A DNA stretch of 57,250 bases, taken from Acetobacteraceae bacterium. Its GTDB lineage: Bacteria > Pseudomonadota > Alphaproteobacteria > Acetobacterales > Acetobacteraceae. The stretch lies in the NCBI GenBank assembly GCA_003506895.1, contig DNXO01000073.1, forward strand, positions 118,072-175,321, written 5' to 3'. Shown in pieces: positions 8,220 through 17,014 of this stretch (the first letter of the stretch is position 1; the number at the start of each line of letters is the position of its first letter). A program made the position numbers and the translations under genes. The notes beneath the pieces were generated by a model. That model did not search any database, had not been told where the DNA came from, and saw nothing but the letters and a program-made list of their open reading frames with translations.

Positions 8220-9659
8220 ATGCCAGCTCGCACCGGCACCCAATTCCTGAACGGGCTACGCGACAATCGCGAGGTTTGGCTGGGTGGTCAGCGCGTAACT
8301 GATCCCATGGAGCATCCAGGGTTGCGGGGGGCGGCCGAGGCCATCGCGGCGACCTTCGACTTGCACCATCAGCACGCGGAAGACTGCCTGATGCCGGACC
8401 CGGAAACCGGAGAGCTGATCGCGGTCAGCCATATGATCCCGCGCTCGAAGGAAGATCTTCGGCGGCGGCACAAGGCGCTGCGCCGGGTGGCCGAGTTCTC
8501 GGTCGGGCTGATGGGCCGCACGCCCGACTATATGAACGTCACCTATGCGGGCTTCGCCGGCCGTAGCGACGAATGGGGCGTGAATGGCAATGAGGCGGGG
8601 GCCGAAAATCTGGTCGCCTTCCAGAAGGAGATGCGCCGCAACGACCTGAGCCTGACCCACACGTTGATTCATGCGATGTCGGACAAGTCCAAGGGGCATG
8701 TGCCAACTGGCCTGGATGAGACCCAGTTGCATAAGGTGGAGGATACCGAACACGGTATCCTGGTCCGGGGTGCGCGCGTGCTGGCGACGCTGGCACCGTT
8801 CTCCGATGAGATCGCCGTCTATCCCAGTCAGCCGATGCCGGATGCGAGCCACCGCCACGCGCTGTCGTTTTGTATCCGGATGGACACGCCGGGCCTGAAG
8901 TTCATCTGCCGCGACAGTGTCTCGTTGCCCGACAACCGCTTCGACCACCCGATGTCCGGCCGCTTCGACGAGCAGGATGCGTTCGTCATTTTCGACAACG
9001 TCGAAATCCCACGCAACCGGATTTTCTGCGACGGCAACCTGAAGGTTTACAACACCGTCATGTCGGCGAGCTGGCGTGCCAACGCCATGCACCAGACGAT
9101 GATCCGGGCCTGGACCAAACTGGAATTCGCCTGGGGCCTGGCGTGCCGGATGGCGGAGGCGATCGGGGCGTCCGATCCCGCCACCCTGCAAATGCTGGGC
9201 GAAATCTGGAGTTTCGCCGAACTTGCTCGGTCTGCCGTTATGGCGGGCGAGGAGGGCGCCTATCACCACGGCAACGGCGCCTGGTTCCTGGATGGGCGGC
9301 CGATGGACGCGCTGCGGACCTCACTGCCGTACTGGTTCCCAAGGGTGAACGAGATCATCCGCCTGATCGGTTCGCACAACGTGCTGGCGACCCCGGCGGC
9401 GGAGGCATTCGACGATCCGTATCTACGACCGCTGATCGACAAGTACCTGCGCGGGGCTGGGGATACGACCGCGCAGGAGCGCGCCCGCATCTTCCGCCTC
9501 GGCTGGGATTTCGCCGGAAGCGCGCTGGCAAGCCGGAACGAGCAGTATGAGCGGTTCTATCTGACCTCTGGCGCCAGGAACCGGCAAAACGTGCAGATGC
9601 GCGCCGACCGGACCGAGGCGGACCGGCTGGTGGACCGGTTCCTGACAGAGGCGGTGTGA
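8220..9659 (+). CDS. HpaB-family FADH2-dependent aromatic monooxygenase
   Basis: A 479-residue protein of the 4-hydroxyphenylacetate 3-monooxygenase (oxygenase component) family. It shows the N-terminal domain (GTQFLNGLRDNREVWLGGQRV), the central acyl-CoA-dehydrogenase-like fold (DNVEIPRNRIFCDGN), and the C-terminal helical region (RGAGDTTAQERARIFRLGWDF). Such enzymes hydroxylate a phenol ortho to the OH using FADH2 from a separate reductase. No flavin reductase gene lies in the window, so it must be supplied elsewhere. A good Shine-Dalgarno (AGGGAGGATAAG) fixes the ATG; the long open frame upstream is antisense to the transporter. It lacks the cysteine cluster expected of 4-hydroxybutyryl-CoA dehydratase, a related fold. 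Exact substrate is unknown. Confidence 0.85.
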   Translation: MPARTGTQFLNGLRDNREVWLGGQRVTDPMEHPGLRGAAEAIAATFDLHHQHAEDCLMPDPETGELIAVSHMIPRSKEDLRRRHKALRRVAEFSVGLMGRTPDYMNVTYAGFAGRSDEWGVNGNEAGAENLVAFQKEMRRNDLSLTHTLIHAMSDKSKGHVPTGLDETQLHKVEDTEHGILVRGARVLATLAPFSDEIAVYPSQPMPDASHRHALSFCIRMDTPGLKFICRDSVSLPDNRFDHPMSGRFDEQDAFVIFDNVEIPRNRIFCDGNLKVYNTVMSASWRANAMHQTMIRAWTKLEFAWGLACRMAEAIGASDPATLQMLGEIWSFAELARSAVMAGEEGAYHHGNGAWFLDGRPMDALRTSLPYWFPRVNEIIRLIGSHNVLATPAAEAFDDPYLRPLIDKYLRGAGDTTAQERARIFRLGWDFAGSALASRNEQYERFYLTSGARNRQNVQMRADRTEADRLVDRFLTEAV

Positions 9660-9787
9660 GTGGATGGCAGCACCTTTCGGCGCCGGAGCGGGCGTAGGCA
9701 TGGGATGCGGCGTGGGAGGACGTGGAGTACCACGGAGGGGAATGGTTCGCGGGCTTACGGGCCTTGCCATGCGCTAGGCGATCACGC

Positions 9788-10807
9788 ATGAACCGCTTCG
9801 CCTTCCTCTCTCAAACCGCCGATCGAGCCCGTATCCCCGTGGTGCTGCTCAGCGGCTTCCTGGGCAGCGGCAAAACCACCCTGATCAACGCGCTGCTGAA
9901 GGACCCGCGCATGGCCGGCACCGCGGTCGCGGTGAACGAGTTCGGCGACGTGCCGCTCGACCGCGACCTGATCGACCACGGCGACGACAAGACCGTGGTC
10001 ATGGCCAATGGCTGCCTGTGCTGCAACCTCGCCGGGGACATGGAAGACGCCGTGATGCGCCTGTTCAGCCGCCGTGAAGGCGGCCAGGTGCCTCGGTTCG
10101 AGCGGTTGATCATCGAGCCGTCGGGCCTGTCCGACCCGGCCCCGATCGCCCAGGCGATTTTGCGTAATCCGGTGATGTCCGGGGTGTTCCGGCTGGAAGC
10201 GATCGTCACCACCGTCGATGCCCTGTTCGGCACAAGCCAGTTGGCGCGCCATCCGGAAACCCGCAAGCAGGTGGCCCTGGCCGACCGACTGGTTCTGACC
10301 AAGGCAGACCTCGCGAGCACCGATGCACTCGGGCTCGAACTACGCGACCATAACCCCGCCGCGCCGATCCTGGAGGCGCGGCATGGTTCGGTGGATGCCG
10401 CCACGTTGTTCCCGCCGTCGTTCTTCGATCCAGACGCTCCAGCGACACCGCGATCGGTCTTCTTTGCCGACAGCGTTGATCCCGACCACACCAGCCGTTT
10501 CGCCTCGGTCTCGCTGATCGCCGAGGCCAAGCTGCTGTGGCGGCCGTTCGAGGCCTGGCTGCGCCGAATACGGGTCGCCCACGCCGAACAGCTTCTGCGG
10601 GTGAAGGGGATGCTGGATATCGAAGGCTCCGCCGGCCCGGTGGTCGTGCAAGGCGTCCATCACGTGCTGAACGCGCCGGTCGAACTCGACACATGGCCGG
10701 TGGGTCAGCGCAAATCTCGGCTTGTCCTGATCGCGGATCGTGCCACCATCGACGACGCGCGCCAAAGCTGGATAGAAGCGCTTCCTGGAATGACCGCGCC
10801 AAAATAG
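9788..10807 (+). CDS. COG0523/CobW-family GTP-binding metallochaperone
   Basis: A 339-residue G3E GTPase. It has the P-loop GFLGSGKTTLIN near residue 20, the metal-binding CxCC motif in NGCLCCNL, the switch-like EPSGLSDPAPI, and the base-recognition TKAD. The C-terminal part is the CobW_C domain. Family members deliver zinc, cobalt or iron to target enzymes. The ATG at 9788 is chosen because it places the P-loop at the usual distance from the N-terminus; upstream codons in the same frame look non-coding. It sits between two catabolic genes and 12 bases before a metal-dependent amidohydrolase, so metal loading of that neighbour is an attractive inference. Confidence 0.88.
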   Translation: MNRFAFLSQTADRARIPVVLLSGFLGSGKTTLINALLKDPRMAGTAVAVNEFGDVPLDRDLIDHGDDKTVVMANGCLCCNLAGDMEDAVMRLFSRREGGQVPRFERLIIEPSGLSDPAPIAQAILRNPVMSGVFRLEAIVTTVDALFGTSQLARHPETRKQVALADRLVLTKADLASTDALGLELRDHNPAAPILEARHGSVDAATLFPPSFFDPDAPATPRSVFFADSVDPDHTSRFASVSLIAEAKLLWRPFEAWLRRIRVAHAEQLLRVKGMLDIEGSAGPVVVQGVHHVLNAPVELDTWPVGQRKSRLVLIADRATIDDARQSWIEALPGMTAPK

Positions 10808-10819
10808 GAGGAACAAGCC

Positions 10820-11701
10820 GTGCGTGCCATCGACGTCCACGTCCATCCGATGAACCCGGCCTATGTCGAGGCCAGCGCGCCCTTCATGCCCGCCGCCCAG
10901 CGCATGTTCAAAGGCAAGTTCGCTGCCAGGCCTGACACCCAGATCGCCGAGGATTTCCGACGAGACGACGCGCTGGCGATCCCGATCGCCTGGGACGCCG
11001 AACACGGCGCGGCCGGCGGCCGCTATTCGAATGAGGACCTCGCCGCCCTGACCCGTGACTATCCCGATGTCTTCCTGCCGGGCTGGGCGATGGTCGATCC
11101 CTGGCGCGGCCGCAAGGGGCTGGAGGAGATCGAACATGCCATCAAGCACCTCGGCCTGATGGGGGTGAAGTATCAACCGCCGGTGCAGGGGTTCTCGCCG
11201 AACGACAAGCAGTTCTATCCGATCTGGGATTTGCTTCAGTCGCTGGGCGCACCGGTGCTGATCCATTGCGGCACCACCGCGATCGGCGCCGGCGAACCCG
11301 GCGGTCTGGGCTACAAGCTGGGCCACGCCCGCCCGATCCCGAACATCGACGACGTCGCGGCGGATTTCCCGCGGCTGAACATCGTCGCCGCGCATCCCGG
11401 CTGGCCCTGGACCGAGGAGTTGATCGCGGTCGCCATCCATAAGGGTAACGTGTCGATCGATATCTCCGGCTGGGGACCGAAATACATCCCCGCCGCGCTG
11501 AAGCACGATATGCAGCGCCGCCTGCAGGACAAGGTCCTGTTCGGGTCGGATTATCCTGGCTGGAGCGCCGGGCAATGCTGCGATGAGTGGGAGATGGAAG
11601 GGTTCAAGCCGGGCATCGTGGAGAAGCTGTTCCACCAAAACGCCATCCGTATTCTGAAATTGGAAGACGCCGTGGCCCGCGCAACCGGGACGAAGGGTTA
11701 G
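10820..11701 (+). CDS. Amidohydrolase family 2 (COG2159) hydrolase/decarboxylase
   Basis: A 293-residue TIM-barrel protein. Metal ligands expected for the family are visible: the HxH pair in DVHVHP near the N-terminus, the His in VLIHCGT, the His in VAAHPGWPW and the late Asp in FGSDYPG. The family includes ACMSD, gamma-resorcylate decarboxylase and related metal-dependent decarboxylases and hydratases. GTG start behind TAGGAGGAACAAGCC. The gene is 12 bases after the COG0523 gene and 2 bases before pobA, so it is almost certainly co-transcribed and acts on an aromatic acid or a ring-cleavage product. Which reaction it performs cannot be settled here. Confidence 0.82.
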   Translation: MRAIDVHVHPMNPAYVEASAPFMPAAQRMFKGKFAARPDTQIAEDFRRDDALAIPIAWDAEHGAAGGRYSNEDLAALTRDYPDVFLPGWAMVDPWRGRKGLEEIEHAIKHLGLMGVKYQPPVQGFSPNDKQFYPIWDLLQSLGAPVLIHCGTTAIGAGEPGGLGYKLGHARPIPNIDDVAADFPRLNIVAAHPGWPWTEELIAVAIHKGNVSIDISGWGPKYIPAALKHDMQRRLQDKVLFGSDYPGWSAGQCCDEWEMEGFKPGIVEKLFHQNAIRILKLEDAVARATGTKG

Positions 11702-11703
11702 TC

Positions 11704-12879
11704 ATGCGCACACAGGTTGGCATCATCGGCGCTGGCCCCGCTGGACTGTTTCTCTCGCTGCTGCTGCATCGCGTCGGCATCGAATCGGTCATCATCGAAT
11801 CGCGCAGCCGAAAGGATGTGGAAGAAACCGTCCGCGCGGGCGTACTGGAACACTGGGTCGTGGACCTGATGAAGGACCTCGGCCTGGGTGAGCGGATGCT
11901 GCGCGAGAGCCATTTCCACTCCGGCATCACGCTGCAATGGAACCGGGAACGCCACCACGTTGACATCCAAGGCCTGACCGGCGGCAAGGGTGTGACCGTC
12001 TATCCGCAACACGAAGTGCTGAAGGACCTGATCGCCGGACGGCTGGGGCAGGGCGGGGAGATCATCTTCGGTGTCAGTGGCGCGGCGTTCCGCGACGTCG
12101 ATACCGATCATCCGTCGATCGTCTTCACCCGTGACGGTGCTCCAGACGTCATCCAGTGCGACTACGTGATTGGCGCGGACGGGTTTCATGGTCCGGGCCG
12201 GCAGGCGATTCCGGCGGCGCTGCGCAAGGAATACCAGAAGGTCTATCCGTTCGGCTGGTTGGGCATCCTGACCAACGCCCCGCTCTCATGGCACGAACTG
12301 ATCTATACCAACCAGCAGGACGGTTTCGCCCTGCTGAGCACTCGCTCACCCGAGGTGCAGCGGATGTATATCCAGTGCGACCCGACCGACGACATCGCCA
12401 ACTGGTCCGACGCCAGGATCTGGGATCAGTTGCAAGTTCGGCTTGCCACCAACGACGGCTGGACACTGACCGAGGGGCCGATCTTCCAGAAGGGTATCAT
12501 CCCGTTGCGGTCGTTCGTTTGCGAGCCGATGCAGTACGGCCGGTTGTTCCTCGCCGGCGACGCCGCGCACATCGTTCCGCCCACGGGCGCGAAGGGCCTG
12601 AACCTCGCGGTCGCCGATGTGCTGGTGCTGTCGCGGGCGCTGGACGCCCAATACAAGCACAACCGCCGGGATTCGCTGGATCGCTACAGCGCGACCTGCC
12701 TGCGCCGCGTTTGGAAGGCGGAACGGTTCTCGTGGTACATGACCACGATGCTGCACAAAAACGAGCACGAGACAGACTTCGAGCAGCGGATTCATTTCGC
12801 CGACCTCGATCTGGTGCGCACGTCGGAGGCGTCGGCCCGCTCGCTGGCGGAAAACTACGTCGGCCTGCCGTTCGACTGA
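11704..12879 (+). CDS. pobA: 4-hydroxybenzoate 3-monooxygenase
   Basis: A 391-residue class A flavoprotein monooxygenase with the length and signatures of PobA, which makes protocatechuate from 4-hydroxybenzoate using NAD(P)H and O2. FAD-binding GIIGAGPAGL is at the N-terminus, followed by the PobA-specific RAGVLEHWVVDL, then the GADGFHG (DG) motif and the GD motif LFLAGDAAHIVPPTGAKGLNLA. In well-studied PobA the segment after RAGVLE usually reads as in EQGVVDLL; here it is EHWVVDLM, so substrate range could differ. The upstream amidohydrolase ends 2 bases before the ATG. Its 3' end overlaps the convergent glycosyltransferase gene by 25 bases. No downstream protocatechuate genes are present. 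Confidence 0.9.
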   Translation: MRTQVGIIGAGPAGLFLSLLLHRVGIESVIIESRSRKDVEETVRAGVLEHWVVDLMKDLGLGERMLRESHFHSGITLQWNRERHHVDIQGLTGGKGVTVYPQHEVLKDLIAGRLGQGGEIIFGVSGAAFRDVDTDHPSIVFTRDGAPDVIQCDYVIGADGFHGPGRQAIPAALRKEYQKVYPFGWLGILTNAPLSWHELIYTNQQDGFALLSTRSPEVQRMYIQCDPTDDIANWSDARIWDQLQVRLATNDGWTLTEGPIFQKGIIPLRSFVCEPMQYGRLFLAGDAAHIVPPTGAKGLNLAVADVLVLSRALDAQYKHNRRDSLDRYSATCLRRVWKAERFSWYMTTMLHKNEHETDFEQRIHFADLDLVRTSEASARSLAENYVGLPFD

Positions 12880-14045
12880 CGGGCGGCGAAGTCCAACACG
12901 GCGCTGACGTGCGCTTTCCAACTGGTCGGCTGCCATTCCGGCATCCGGGCTTTCTGCTCGGCGCGGCGGGGTGACGGTTCGACGGCGTAGTCCATGACGG
13001 CGGCTTGCCACGCGGGGGTATCGAGCGGGTCCAGATAGTCCGGCACGTTGCCGCCGGCCTCGCGCAGGGCCGGCAGATCGCTGCACAGGACCGGGGTTCG
13101 GCATGCCAAGGCCTCGGCCACCGGCAGTCCGAACCCCTCGGCGAAACTTGGCATCAGCAGTGCCCGAGCACCGTGCATCAGGCCAGCCATGGTTGAATCG
13201 TGGATGTTGCCGCATTCCGTCACATGGCCGCGCAGGACTTCGCAACGATCCAGCAGGTCCAGAACATTTTCGTTCTCCCACCCACGCCGGCCGATGATCA
13301 GTAATCGGGGAGCGCGTTCACCGTAGCGCGCGATCAGGCGGCGCCAGAGGTGCAGAAGCAGCAGGTGGTTTTTGCGCGGCTCGATCGTGCCGACGGCCAG
13401 AAAGTAGGGGCGGGCGTCGTCGGGCGCGTCGATCGGAACATCAAGCGATTTCACGTCCACGCCCAACGGGGCCACCAGAACCGGTCGCTCGGCCGGCAGA
13501 TAGGACGCCAGCGCGGAGCCGGTCGCCGCCGAATTGACCACCACGCCGTTCGCGAGCCGGCGAACCGTGGCGATGCGGCGGCGATGGCGGTCTGCCTCGC
13601 CCGGCCGGCCATATTCCGGAAATTCCAACGGAATCAGATCGTGGATCAGCGGCACGAACGCCGCCCCTGACCGCCGCAGCGCCGTCTCCAGCGCGGCCTG
13701 ACGCTGCAAATGCCGGTGCGACACCAGAAGATACACCGCCGCCGGATCGGCGGGACACGGGGAGACCACCGCTCGGCCCATCAATCGCAGCGCATCCGCC
13801 CGGCACGACTGGATCTGGCCATCGTTCCACGCTTGCCGCACCCGTGCCAGGAACCGTCGTATCGCCCGATCAGGCAAGAGCGAAAATCGGCTCGACCAGC
13901 GGTTCAGCATCACGAACCGCGTCCGCTCCGGCGCGATCGCCAGCAGGTTTTCCGCGTAGGCCAGTTCGACGCGGTCGATGCCGGTAAAGGATCCAACCAC
14001 GGCCCGCTCCAGCAGCCGAGCGACGTCGAGCCAGATCATGGTCAC
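12855..14045 (-). CDS. Glycosyltransferase (GT4 type), capsule locus
   Basis: A 396-residue GT-B glycosyltransferase. The N-terminus (VGSFTGIDRVELAYAENLL) is typical of bacterial GT4 proteins of polysaccharide loci; the C-terminal half has VGTIEPRKNHLLLLHLW, IIGRRGWENENV and the donor-binding EGFGLPVAEALACRTPVLCSD. The GTG start at 14045 overlaps the TGA of the upstream KpsS gene (GTGA), showing translational coupling. It likely adds a sugar to the capsule chain or to its lipid linker. The donor and linkage are not predictable. Confidence 0.87.
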   Translation of the reverse strand: MTMIWLDVARLLERAVVGSFTGIDRVELAYAENLLAIAPERTRFVMLNRWSSRFSLLPDRAIRRFLARVRQAWNDGQIQSCRADALRLMGRAVVSPCPADPAAVYLLVSHRHLQRQAALETALRRSGAAFVPLIHDLIPLEFPEYGRPGEADRHRRRIATVRRLANGVVVNSAATGSALASYLPAERPVLVAPLGVDVKSLDVPIDAPDDARPYFLAVGTIEPRKNHLLLLHLWRRLIARYGERAPRLLIIGRRGWENENVLDLLDRCEVLRGHVTECGNIHDSTMAGLMHGARALLMPSFAEGFGLPVAEALACRTPVLCSDLPALREAGGNVPDYLDPLDTPAWQAAVMDYAVEPSPRRAEQKARMPEWQPTSWKAHVSAVLDFAARQSNGRPT

Positions 14046-15376
14046 GCGCGGGCTACTGCTTCGGTAACGATATCGTCGATCCGGGTCATGGCATCGCGCC
14101 CGGCCTCGATACGGGCGACCGCACCCGAAACAGCGCGTGCGACCCCGTCGCTGGTGAAGAAGTCGCCTTCCAGCAGGCAGGCATGGGTCAGAACGCGCCG
14201 GAACGCGTCGAACAGTCCCGCATCCGGCGGGTTAGGTCCGGACCAGAAGGTTTCCAGCGAGCCTTGATGGGTCAGCCCGGGCAGATCGTAAACCGAACGG
14301 CCAAGCGCGATGACCGGGACACCGCTGGCTAGCGCGAAGGTGGCCGATGTGCTGTTCACCGTGACCATTCCCAGGGCACTGTCCAGCAGATCCTGAAGAT
14401 CGCACTGTTCGACCAGCACCACGCGGCCGGTAACACCGGCATCGCGCGCCGCGGCCCGGGTCACCGCACGCCAGTCGATCACCCCGTTGTCCAGCGGATG
14501 TTCCTTGACCGCCAGCACGGTGTCCGGCGGGGCGTGATGGGCGAAGGATGCTACCACCAGCCGGATCGCATGCATCATGCCACCAATTTCGGAGTGGCAG
14601 AGGATTTGTGAATCGTTATCCATCTGTATTGGCAGTACATAGAACCCGCCCTTGGCCGCGCGTGCTGTCTGGATCGCCGTCTTGCTGCGGCGTTTCGCGA
14701 AGGGCGCCCGCACGGTGCGCTTGATCCAGCCGGCCGCCTCATGCGGCAAAGACCAGCCGCGATGGGTCGCATAGCGCGGAAAGAATGGCCGCAGCGCCAG
14801 GCAGGCCGCGCCATAGGCAATGCAGTCGCGCGCTCGGGTCCGCACCAAAGGCGGGACATGAGGAAGCGCCGGTCGTGGCGGCAACAGCCCCGCCGCCACA
14901 TGATACGCGGCGACACCGCGCGGCAGGCGAGAATAGCCGTTGACGCCGCCTACTTCCAACGTGATCCAGTCGGGCCGCAGATAGCCTTCCTCGAATACAT
15001 GGACGGTGATGCCGCGCCGGTTAGCCAGCTCGATAGCCACCCGATGCAGGGGGCGGCAGTCGCCATGCAGAACCAGGTCGGTTGGATCGAAATCCAAGAT
15101 CAGCCGCTGCAGGAACGCCGGCCACTCCCCCGGGCGACCGCGGAAGTCGGTGGACGGCAGCACCGGCCAGTTCAGCCGGTCGCCACCATTGAAATTCACC
15201 CGCAGCACGCCGTGGCCGCGCCCGTTCAGCGCCTGACCAAGCGCGTGCATGAACGCGCCCGGGACGCCTTGTAGAAAGAGAAACCGCCGTCGGGGAAAAG
15301 CCCGGACGACGGAATGAAGCGATCGTATGCGTGCGGCCGAATCGAAGGTGGCGGCTTCGAACGAAGCTGCTTTCAT
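14042..15376 (-). CDS. kpsS: KpsS-like capsule polysaccharide protein
   Basis: About 444 residues, family capsule polysaccharide synthesis/KpsS. Visible hallmarks are the N-terminal FLFLQGVPGAFMHAL, the acidic segment FEEGYLRPDWITLE near the middle, and the C-terminal sugar-nucleotide region VVLVEQCDLQDLLDSALGMVTVNSTSATFAL. KpsS proteins are cytoplasmic, membrane-associated enzymes that add Kdo to the lipid acceptor that primes ABC-dependent capsules. A partner KpsC is not in the window. The ATG at 15376 is preferred over a TTG at 15403. It is divergent from the export operon and coupled to the downstream glycosyltransferase. Confidence 0.82.
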   Translation of the reverse strand: MKAASFEAATFDSAARIRSLHSVVRAFPRRRFLFLQGVPGAFMHALGQALNGRGHGVLRVNFNGGDRLNWPVLPSTDFRGRPGEWPAFLQRLILDFDPTDLVLHGDCRPLHRVAIELANRRGITVHVFEEGYLRPDWITLEVGGVNGYSRLPRGVAAYHVAAGLLPPRPALPHVPPLVRTRARDCIAYGAACLALRPFFPRYATHRGWSLPHEAAGWIKRTVRAPFAKRRSKTAIQTARAAKGGFYVLPIQMDNDSQILCHSEIGGMMHAIRLVVASFAHHAPPDTVLAVKEHPLDNGVIDWRAVTRAAARDAGVTGRVVLVEQCDLQDLLDSALGMVTVNSTSATFALASGVPVIALGRSVYDLPGLTHQGSLETFWSGPNPPDAGLFDAFRRVLTHACLLEGDFFTSDGVARAVSGAVARIEAGRDAMTRIDDIVTEAVARA

Positions 15377-15640
15377 GGGCTCATATTCCAGATCATTTAT
15401 CAAATTCCAGTCAAAGCAGATGCCTGTCTGGTTCCATTTCCGGAAAGTAAGCGAAACAGGTTAACAAAACCTTTTTTAAGGGCCGGTAAGACACAAAACC
15501 CCGCATGATTTTTTTCTGCGGCAACGGCGGCGCGTTAACTATTCGTAAAGGATTAGGCCGGTACAAGTGCAGTCAACGCATCGCCGAGTATGTCCATTTG
15601 CGGACACCTGGGGCGTTTCGCGAGGGACAGGAGGTCTCGT
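15377..15640. promoter_or_regulatory. Divergent control region of the capsule locus
   Basis: These 264 bases separate the leftward KpsS/GT pair from the rightward export operon and are clearly more AT-rich than the flanks, with GTTAACAAAACC and GTTAACTATTCG tracts. CCGCA (15501-15505) and TGCGG (15517-15521) form a dyad around a T-rich loop. No unambiguous -35/-10 pair can be named. An in-frame ATG at 15590 exists but has no Shine-Dalgarno. Confidence 0.4.
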
Positions 15641-17014
15641 TTGTTCGACGGAGCAACCCCACCGCGATCTGGCCCGCTTCGCCTGGCGATTGTGAGTACC
15701 TATGACGAAATGTGCGGCATTGCCGGCTACACGCGTGCGCTGGAACAGCAGTTACGTCCGCACGCCGAAGTGACAGTCTTCGACCTGGACCAGTATCTGT
15801 TGCGCAGCCCGCACGCCCGGGTGCAGCGTCTGGCGGACCTGTACATCAAGAACGTCGCGGCGAACCTGCATGAATTCGACAGCGTGAATATTCAGCTTGA
15901 GTACGGCACGCTTGGGCGGACCGAGCATCAAATTAACCGGCGTTTGCGCCGGCTGGTAAACGCCGCGCCGGCGGTGTCGGTCACATTCCATACGATACTG
16001 GGCCACGAGCCCCTGGACTGGGCGGCGATCGGCCGGAGCTTGCTGACAGGCCAGGTAAACCGAGCGGTACAGATAGTGAAGGGATTCCGGCGCGGCCGTG
16101 AACTCGGCGCCCGTACCTACCGGTTGCTGCATGCCCGGCAGAAGACCCACCCAGTCAATGTAATCGTCCATACAAAACGCGATGCACGCCTGCTGCGCGA
16201 CGTGTTCCGTATCCGGAACGTCGATCACCATCCGCTGAGCTATGTCTCCCCCGAACAGGCGGAGCGCGTACGCCAGGCAGCTACGCGGGACCAGTTTCCA
16301 ATTCTGCGGACCCTGCCGCCCGACGCGAAGCTGATTGGCTCGTTTGGGTTCCTTTCGCGCTACAAAGGCTTCGAAACTGCCCTGCGCGCACTGCACTATT
16401 TGCCCGAGGACCATCATTTGCTGATCTTCGGCGGGATCCATCCGCAGACGATCAAGCGCGAGCAGGCGGTGGATCCGTATATCCAAACCCTGTTGGATGC
16501 GAGCCATATCGGCCGCACCATCCTCGATACGGTCAGCGAAAAGGGGACGCCGATGACGCTGAACCTGGACGCGGCATCGAGGGATTTGCTCGCCCGTCAT
16601 CCCGAGGATCTGCAACACCGGGTTCACTTCCTCGGGGTCCATAACGACGAGGGTTTCCTGCGTGCCATGGCGCTGTGCGACACCGTTGTGCTGCCTTACC
16701 TGGAGGTCGGCCAGTCGAGTTCCGGCCCGATCGCGATGGCGCTGGAGATGGGATGCCGCGTGCTGGCGTCCCGCACTTTGGCGTTCCTGCAATACGCCCG
16801 GTACCATCCGGACCAGGTCGAGTTCTTCGATATCGGCAACTATGCCGAACTGGCCGATCTGATCCGCGCCGGGACACCGGCGCCCGGCCGCGAGCGGCAA
16901 CTTGCATTCAATACAGAAACAAATGTCGCCTTGTATTTGAAAGCCAACCAGCCCCGCCTCCGCTGGAGCGCCAGGCGAACGGATGCAAAAGGCGCGATGG
17001 AGCCAGTGGCATGA
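15641..17014 (+). CDS. Glycosyltransferase, first gene of the capsule export operon
   Basis: A 457-residue GT-B protein. The N-terminal Rossmann half begins LRLAIVSTYDEMCGIAGYTRAL, a pattern seen in GT4-like enzymes. The C-terminal half has FGFLSRYKGFETALRAL, LLIFGGIHP and PYLEVGQSSSGPIAMALEMGCRVLAS, the donor-binding region. Start: TTG at 15641, six bases behind a perfect AGGAGG-like site (ACAGGAGGTCTCGT), which decides against the upstream ATG at 15590. Its stop overlaps the ATG of the outer-membrane lipoprotein gene by 4 bases (ATGA). It probably works on the capsule repeat unit. Confidence 0.83.
   Translation: MFDGATPPRSGPLRLAIVSTYDEMCGIAGYTRALEQQLRPHAEVTVFDLDQYLLRSPHARVQRLADLYIKNVAANLHEFDSVNIQLEYGTLGRTEHQINRRLRRLVNAAPAVSVTFHTILGHEPLDWAAIGRSLLTGQVNRAVQIVKGFRRGRELGARTYRLLHARQKTHPVNVIVHTKRDARLLRDVFRIRNVDHHPLSYVSPEQAERVRQAATRDQFPILRTLPPDAKLIGSFGFLSRYKGFETALRALHYLPEDHHLLIFGGIHPQTIKREQAVDPYIQTLLDASHIGRTILDTVSEKGTPMTLNLDAASRDLLARHPEDLQHRVHFLGVHNDEGFLRAMALCDTVVLPYLEVGQSSSGPIAMALEMGCRVLASRTLAFLQYARYHPDQVEFFDIGNYAELADLIRAGTPAPGRERQLAFNTETNVALYLKANQPRLRWSARRTDAKGAMEPVA

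Noticed and set aside
9664..9777. 37-codon Gly-rich frame between the HpaB-like and COG0523 genes
   Set aside because: No ribosome site and composition expected from GC-rich spacer; conservation would be needed.
15590..15640. ATG start at 15590 for the capsule glycosyltransferase
   Set aside because: No ribosome site; the TTG at 15641 has an almost perfect one and the first 17 codons are not family-like.
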